From Ignavibacteriales bacterium (lineage in GTDB: Bacteria > Bacteroidota > Ignavibacteria > UBA10030 > UBA8401): a stretch of 50,065 nt of DNA. How positions within the stretch are numbered: the first letter of the stretch is position 1; every line of letters begins with the position of its first letter. Positions 45,912 through 50,065 of the stretch are shown here, piece after piece. Location of the stretch: NCBI GenBank assembly GCA_026390635.1, contig JAPLFO010000170.1, positions 1-50,065 of the forward strand, in the 5' to 3' direction. A program made the translations under genes and the position numbers. Under the pieces are notes generated by a model. It made no database searches. It saw only the letters and a program-made list of their open reading frames with translations, and was not told the DNA's origin.

Positions 45912-47618
45912 TTATTTCAGGTCTTTGATTTTCAGCTGCGGCAGTTGAATGCCGGAGAAGTTGTTTTCATCCACTGAGAAGACAATATCCATTCCATTCG
46001 ACGATGCTTTGGCCCGTTCGAACAAATGTCCGAGATTGAACCCGATGCCGTCGAACGTCGTTCCATTCTTTCGCATTTTCATCCGCAAGTGGTTTTTGCC
46101 GACGATGCGCGGCTGGCTCGCGAGCTGCACCTGGCGTGCAAGAAATACCGGGCGCATGTTCATCGGGCCGAATGGAGCGAACTGGTTGAGAAGCCGAAGA
46201 TATTTCGGTGTCAATTCACTCAAATCGATTTCCGCGTCAATGCCGATTTCCGGCGTCAGGAGATCTTCTGTCAGAAGTTCTTTCACTATGGCATTGAATG
46301 CCTCTTTAAACTCGGGAACGCGATCAACCTCCAGCGTCAATCCGGCGGCATACTTGTGACCGCCGAATTGCAGGAGCTTGTCCTCGCAACGCTTGAGCGC
46401 CTGATAGATATTGAAGCCGGAGATGCTGCGGGCCGAACCCTTCGCGACGCCGTCAACGGTAGTCATCATGATCGCAGGGCGGTAGTACTTTTCCACCATG
46501 CGTGACGCGACAATTCCGACAACACCCGGATGCCATTGTTCCTGATGGAGAATGATGGCACCGTCACTTTCGATGTCGAGAAAATTTTCCACGAGGCGCT
46601 GCGCTTCAATGAATACGTCTTCGTCGATGCGGCGGCGTTCATGATTCTCGCTTTCCAACACCCGCGCAAACTCGATCGAGCTTTCGTAGTCGTCGCTTAC
46701 AAGCAGTTCGACGGCGCGCGTTGCGTCTCCCAGGCGTCCGACGGCATTGATGCGCGGTGCCATCACAAACACCACCTGCCCGGTTGTCATGGTTCCGATG
46801 TCCATACCGGCGCTTTCGGTGAGTGCACGGATCCCGGGCCGGGGTTTGTTGTTGATTAGTTCGAGGCCGAGTTTCACCAGAACGCGGTTCTCGTCAATCA
46901 ACGGGACAATATCGGCGGTGGTTGCAAGGGCGACGAAATCGAGATATTGTTCAACGTCTACTTTGTTGCCGAGGGTACGGGAAAGCGCCTGTACAAATTT
47001 GAATCCCACGCCGCAGCCGCACAAGCTCTTGAACGGATAGGAACATCCGGGTTTGAGAGGATCGAGCACCGCGACGGCATTCGGAATCACGTCGGACGGT
47101 TCATGGTGATCGCAAATAATAACTTCGATTCCGAGCGAACGGGCGTACTCCACCTGATCTATTGCCGTAATGCCGCAGTCTATCGCCACCAGGAGCGTTA
47201 CGTTGAGCTCTTTTGCTTTGTCGATCCCGTTGCGCGAAATTCCATATCCTTCTTTAATGCGGTCGGGAATGTAGTAAGTGACCTTGCATCCGATTTCGCG
47301 GAAAAACAAGTAGAGCATGCTCGCGCCGTTCGTGCCATCGACGTCATAGTCCCCGTAGACAAGCACCTGCTCTCCCTTGGTGCGTGCGGCAAGCAGACGG
47401 TCCACGGCCTGATACATGCCGTCCATAAGGAATGGATCGTGCAATTGATCAATTGTTGGCCGGAAGTAGCGGCGTGCCTTTTCAAATTCATTGATGCCGC
47501 GGTTGACCAACACCGACGCAAGGGACGGTGCGATTGAGAGTGATTGTGATAGTGACGCGACGATTTGGGCGTCGGGGGGATCGATGGTTCTCCAACGGTA
47601 TTCTTTTACGGGAGTCAA
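45912..47618 (-). CDS. recJ: Single-stranded-DNA-specific exonuclease RecJ
   Basis: This 568-residue DHH-family 5'-3' single-strand exonuclease acts in recombination and mismatch repair. DHH motifs are clear: VYGDYDVDGTNGASML, VAIDCGIT, IICDHHEPSDV, and the GCGVGFKFVQAL block. DHHA1 (QFGGHKYAAGLTL) and the C-terminal OB domain (LFERAKASSNGMDIVFSVDEN) follow. The start chosen is TTG at 47618 because AAAGGAG ends six bases before it; an ATG at 47648 would add ten residues and include that Shine-Dalgarno in the coding region. It is 24 bases upstream of yebC in the same direction. Confidence 0.95.
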   Translation of the reverse strand: MTPVKEYRWRTIDPPDAQIVASLSQSLSIAPSLASVLVNRGINEFEKARRYFRPTIDQLHDPFLMDGMYQAVDRLLAARTKGEQVLVYGDYDVDGTNGASMLYLFFREIGCKVTYYIPDRIKEGYGISRNGIDKAKELNVTLLVAIDCGITAIDQVEYARSLGIEVIICDHHEPSDVIPNAVAVLDPLKPGCSYPFKSLCGCGVGFKFVQALSRTLGNKVDVEQYLDFVALATTADIVPLIDENRVLVKLGLELINNKPRPGIRALTESAGMDIGTMTTGQVVFVMAPRINAVGRLGDATRAVELLVSDDYESSIEFARVLESENHERRRIDEDVFIEAQRLVENFLDIESDGAIILHQEQWHPGVVGIVASRMVEKYYRPAIMMTTVDGVAKGSARSISGFNIYQALKRCEDKLLQFGGHKYAAGLTLEVDRVPEFKEAFNAIVKELLTEDLLTPEIGIDAEIDLSELTPKYLRLLNQFAPFGPMNMRPVFLARQVQLASQPRIVGKNHLRMKMRKNGTTFDGIGFNLGHLFERAKASSNGMDIVFSVDENNFSGIQLPQLKIKDLK

Positions 47619-47710
47619 TGCCTTCTCCTTTGGGCTGAGGGAATACAATCCCTTGACCTACTATGAAAAAGCATCTATCATCTCAGTGGCGCGCGTGAAA
47701 GCTAACGGAG

Positions 47711-48173
47711 CCGGAAGTATGTCGATAAGCCGAATTCTGTCTTTCCCGCGCCGAAGCGCAGGAGAGGCAATCATTTATCTCGTACCGTCCTTTCGGACGG
47801 ACTGAAGCAGCCTACCCGTTTCGTGTCCGCCGAGGCGGAATTGAGTGGGCATCTCTGCCTCCGCGTCAGCCTTACAGGCCGACCCGGAGCGCGAAACCTA
47901 TGCGGCCTTGCTCCCGGTGGGGTTTGTCCTGCCGCCGCCATCGCTGGCGGCGCGGTGCGCTCTTACATTAAGGACGCTTGATTGCATCCCGCACCTTTTC
48001 ACCCTTATCCCGCATGGCGGGACGGTATCTTTTCTGTGACACTTTCCGTAAGATTGCTCTTCCTGGACGTTATCCAGCACCGTGCCCAATCTGCAGAACC
48101 TGCAGATCGGAGTTCGGACTTTCCTCCTTCATCCGACGAAGCGGACGAACGCGATTGCCTGACATACACCCGG
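47711..48173 (-). ncRNA. rnpB: RNase P RNA, bacterial type A
   Basis: On the minus strand the conserved cores of RNase P RNA are all present in order: GAGGAAAGTCCGAACTCC near the 5' end, then AGGGTGAAAAGGTG, then ACAAACCCCACCGGGAGCAA followed by GGCCGCATAGG, and AGATAAATGATTGCC then ACAGAATTCGGCTTA near the 3' end. The ends pair as helix P1 (47717-47723 with 48161-48167, extended to ~13 pairs with two mismatches). This is the catalytic RNA that matures tRNA 5' ends. Ends are approximate. No protein gene lies in this block; the short frames inside it are fortuitous. Confidence 0.95.
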
Positions 48174-48268
48174 CACCCGTTAGCTAATGATGAGTGACGA
48201 TTGCGCCAGCAGTGATGAGTAGATGATGAACTAAACTTGTATGGTGAGGGCTCCCGACCCGGACGCTG

Positions 48269-48697
48269 TCACGACAGCATGCGGTCCGGATGTCCTTCAT
48301 CGATGGCCTGGTTGGCCAGCCCGTCGGCCTCTTTGTTTTGAGAGCGCGGGACGTGCGTAAATGTAGCCTTGAACGGAGCCGAGCGGAGAAGTTCCTGGAC
48401 TTCCCGATGGAGTTTTTTCATCTTTTCGTCCTTCACCCGGTAGACTCCATTGAGTTGGCGAACCATCAGTTCGCTGTCGGCATGCACGACGACGCGATCA
48501 GGCTTCTCCGGAAATGCAAGAATCGCGCGAAGACAAGTGATCAAGGCAGTGTATTCCGCGATGTTGTTCGTGCCGTTGCCGATAAAGTCACATCCGCTGG
48601 TAATGGTTGCGCCGTCTTCTCCGTAAACGATGTACCCGATCCCGCTCCTACCGGGATTTCCCCGGGATGCCCCGTCGGTAAATGCCCGTACAGTCAT
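48269..48697 (-). CDS. RNase H-fold ribonuclease (RNase HI family)
   Basis: This 142-residue protein of the RNase HI/reverse-transcriptase-like family cuts RNA in RNA-DNA hybrids. Catalytic acidic residues lie in AFTDGASRGNPGRSG (first Asp), NNIAEYTAL (Glu), VVHADSELMVRQLNG (Asp) and NKEADGLANQA (last Asp). This is the YpdQ/RnhA-like group without a hybrid-binding domain. The ATG at 48697 overlaps the stop of the correct frame of the upstream zinc-ribbon gene as ATGA. Confidence 0.92.
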   Translation of the reverse strand: MTVRAFTDGASRGNPGRSGIGYIVYGEDGATITSGCDFIGNGTNNIAEYTALITCLRAILAFPEKPDRVVVHADSELMVRQLNGVYRVKDEKMKKLHREVQELLRSAPFKATFTHVPRSQNKEADGLANQAIDEGHPDRMLS

Positions 48698-49415
48698 GCG
48701 TTGGCTTCAACAACATCGGTCGGTATGATAATCCGTCCACAATGTTCGCAGGTGACATCTTGACCGATGTCCTGAGCTCGAGCCGGCGCTGGGGAGGAAT
48801 CCGGTTGTGATATCCGCCGCAGGAGATCTTGCGAACAACAACGACTGCTTTTCCGTCGCGTGCCGTGCGAATCCTGTCGTATCGCGCGAGCGTTTCCTTC
48901 TTCAAACGCACAACGATTTTTTCGCGCTCATGCCGCAGCTGCAATTCCTCATCCTCATTTTCTTTCGATACAGCAGCAAGTTCTGTCTCTTTTTCTTCGA
49001 GGATCTTCTGTGTTTCTTCAATTTTGACTTTGAGCGTTTCGATCTCGGTTTTTGCGGCGCTCATCGCATTTTCGAAAATAATGAACTGCTTTTCGAGCTC
49101 GACAATCGATTGTTGCGCGAAATCGATTTCTTTTGTGATGGCATCGTATTCTTTGTTCGACCGGACTTCATACTGCTGCTTCTTGTAGCGTTCCAGTTTG
49201 TCGCTGAAATCATGGATGTCGAGATCGGCTTTCTCACGTGCCTTGATGGAATCCGTCATCAACTGTTCCTGCGTTGCGAGCGCTTGGGTGACCGAGTCAA
49301 GTTCCGTCCGAAGCGTGTTGACTGCTTCCGGAAGGTTGCCCTTCATTTCGTTGAGTTCATCGAGCCCGCTGTCGACTTTTTGCAATTTGTAAAGTAGGTG
49401 TAATGTTTCTTCCAC
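48648..49415 (-). CDS. Coiled-coil protein with C-terminal zinc ribbon (CT398/CdsZ-like), frameshifted
   Basis: The protein has a long coiled coil (residues ~10-190), then a C4-type zinc ribbon seen as ISCGGYHNRIPPQRRLELRTS. Just after this point (near 48765-48772) the frame is lost. The right continuation (QDVTCEHCGRIIIPTDV, ending VEANA) lies in the next frame and stops at 48694, exactly overlapping the RNase H start as ATGA, whereas the frame as read runs on to 48648 with unlike sequence. One base is therefore missing. In addition the first zinc knuckle reads CGGY instead of the usual CGGC. The family is widespread and linked to secretion chaperoning or RNase H neighbours; its function here is unknown. 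Confidence 0.85.
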   Translation of the reverse strand: MEETLHLLYKLQKVDSGLDELNEMKGNLPEAVNTLRTELDSVTQALATQEQLMTDSIKAREKADLDIHDFSDKLERYKKQQYEVRSNKEYDAITKEIDFAQQSIVELEKQFIIFENAMSAAKTEIETLKVKIEETQKILEEKETELAAVSKENEDEELQLRHEREKIVVRLKKETLARYDRIRTARDGKAVVVVRKISCGGYHNRIPPQRRLELRTSVKMSPANIVDGLSYRPMLLKPTHDCTGIYRRGIPGKSR

Positions 49416-49430
49416 TGTGATCTCCTTCGT

Positions 49431-50065
49431 TCAAATAATCGCTATCGTATTGGTCTTTTGAGTTGTTACAAAAACATGTGTCGAGCTCTTTGTGGCTTTC
49501 GCCAGGTGCTGCAGTTTCTTGTGGAGATGAGGCAATACATGACGCTCTGTTTCGTAGTGTCCTGCATCAATGAGAAGCAGACGGGGGGGGACGTCCTGCA
49601 TCGCATGATATTTCAGGTCACCGGTGACATAGGCATCGGCGCCCTTGCGTGCGGCTTCTTCGATGAACTCCGCACCGGAACCGCCGCAGGCCGCCACCGT
49701 CTTGACGTGTGCGGTGAGATCTCCGACGACGCGGAGCATTGTTGCACCGAGAGACTTTTTGACGAATGACAGAAACTGCTTGCCAGTCATCGCGTTCGGA
49801 AGTGTTCCGATGATTCCCAGTCCGAAGTCAGGGGCGGAGTTTTCAAGGGGAACAACATCGTACGCAACCTCTTCATAGGGATGAACTCCACGCATGGCGC
49901 GAACGACAGAGGTGACCTTCCATGCCGGGACGAGCATTTCGAGTTTTGTTTCTTCCGCACGCTCGAGAATGCCGACGGATCCGAGAAACGGTTGCGCATT
50001 CTCCCGCCCCCTAAACGTTCCGATTCCGTCGGTTCGAAAACTGCATTCTGTATAGTTCGAAAATC
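49431..50065 (-). CDS. Nif3-like dinuclear-metal protein (YqfO type), 5' part beyond the window
   Basis: This is the C-terminal ~210 residues of a Nif3/YqfO-family protein (also called GTP cyclohydrolase I type 2 homologue). The frame runs off the right edge without a start. The visible part holds the end of the CutA/PII-like insert (YTECSFRTDGIGTFRGRENAQPF; VHPYEEVAYDV) and the second half of the Nif3 fold (VAACGGSGAEFIEEAARKGADAYVTGDLKYH; LIDAGHYETE, whose His and Glu bind the metals). The internal ATG at 49937 is not the start. It lies 15 bases upstream of the coiled-coil gene in the same direction, a common pairing. Confidence 0.9.
   Translation of the reverse strand, partial: FSNYTECSFRTDGIGTFRGRENAQPFLGSVGILERAEETKLEMLVPAWKVTSVVRAMRGVHPYEEVAYDVVPLENSAPDFGLGIIGTLPNAMTGKQFLSFVKKSLGATMLRVVGDLTAHVKTVAACGGSGAEFIEEAARKGADAYVTGDLKYHAMQDVPPRLLLIDAGHYETERHVLPHLHKKLQHLAKATKSSTHVFVTTQKTNTIAII

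Noticed and set aside
47743-48197. Several short frames in the block between recJ and the RNase H gene
   Set aside because: The block is RNase P RNA with all conserved cores; the frames are fortuitous.

Overview
The window looks like a chromosomal segment of a Bacteroidota/Chlorobi-group (FCB) bacterium, most like Ignavibacteria or a close relative. Reasons: six secreted proteins end in a type IX secretion (T9SS) C-terminal domain with the NYPNPFNP signature; the primary sigma factor has the short 285-residue form; a small glycine-rich RRM protein is present; and a TonB receptor and PorV/FadL-like barrels lie together without SusD. This placement is inferred from protein features, not from a tree.

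Layout. (1) 1-1160 carries a noticeably A+T-richer radical SAM gene that stops abruptly and is joined, out of frame, to a 5'-truncated S9 oligopeptidase (to 3025). This is either an assembly chimera or a real rearrangement. (2) 3.2-10.4 kb holds ordinary single genes: two small hypotheticals, rpoD, tRNA-Gly(CCC), an RRM protein, an SPFH protein, an NlpC/P60-type lipoprotein, an alpha/beta esterase and exonuclease III. (3) 10.8-39.5 kb is a large pectin-utilisation locus. Its first half (GH28, GH105, PL10, CE12, uxaE, GH43) is tightly packed, with three ATGA stop/start overlaps, and encodes enzymes with ordinary signal peptides, probably periplasmic, plus the cytoplasmic tagaturonate epimerase. 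Its second half encodes a TonB receptor, a large secreted protein, two outer-membrane barrel proteins, and T9SS-tagged proteins: three PL1 lyases, one PL9 lyase and two non-catalytic proteins. A CE8 pectinesterase without a tag lies among them. (4) 39.7-50 kb is mostly housekeeping: an alkaline-phosphatase-superfamily protein, an acyl-CoA synthetase, dinB, ruvA-ruvC-yebC, recJ, the RNase P RNA, an RNase H, a zinc-ribbon coiled-coil protein and a Nif3-like protein cut by the window end.

How it works together (inference from families). Surface lyases and the methylesterase cut homogalacturonan. Oligomers enter through the TonB receptor. GH28, PL10, GH105, CE12 and GH43 finish the oligomers and the RG-I and arabinan decorations in the periplasm. 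Galacturonate is then catabolised through UxaE. The inner-membrane transporter, the transcription factor and the rest of hexuronate catabolism are not in the window. A 20-base palindrome before the GH28 gene is the best operator candidate.

Two genes (the GH43 and the zinc-ribbon protein) carry clear one-base frameshifts whose downstream frames are intact. The most interesting leads are the SusD-less uptake module, the split between tagged and untagged enzymes, and a CE12 esterase fused to a C-terminal domain that I associate with GH105/GH88 proteins. I see no CRISPR array, insertion sequence, prophage or defence system.
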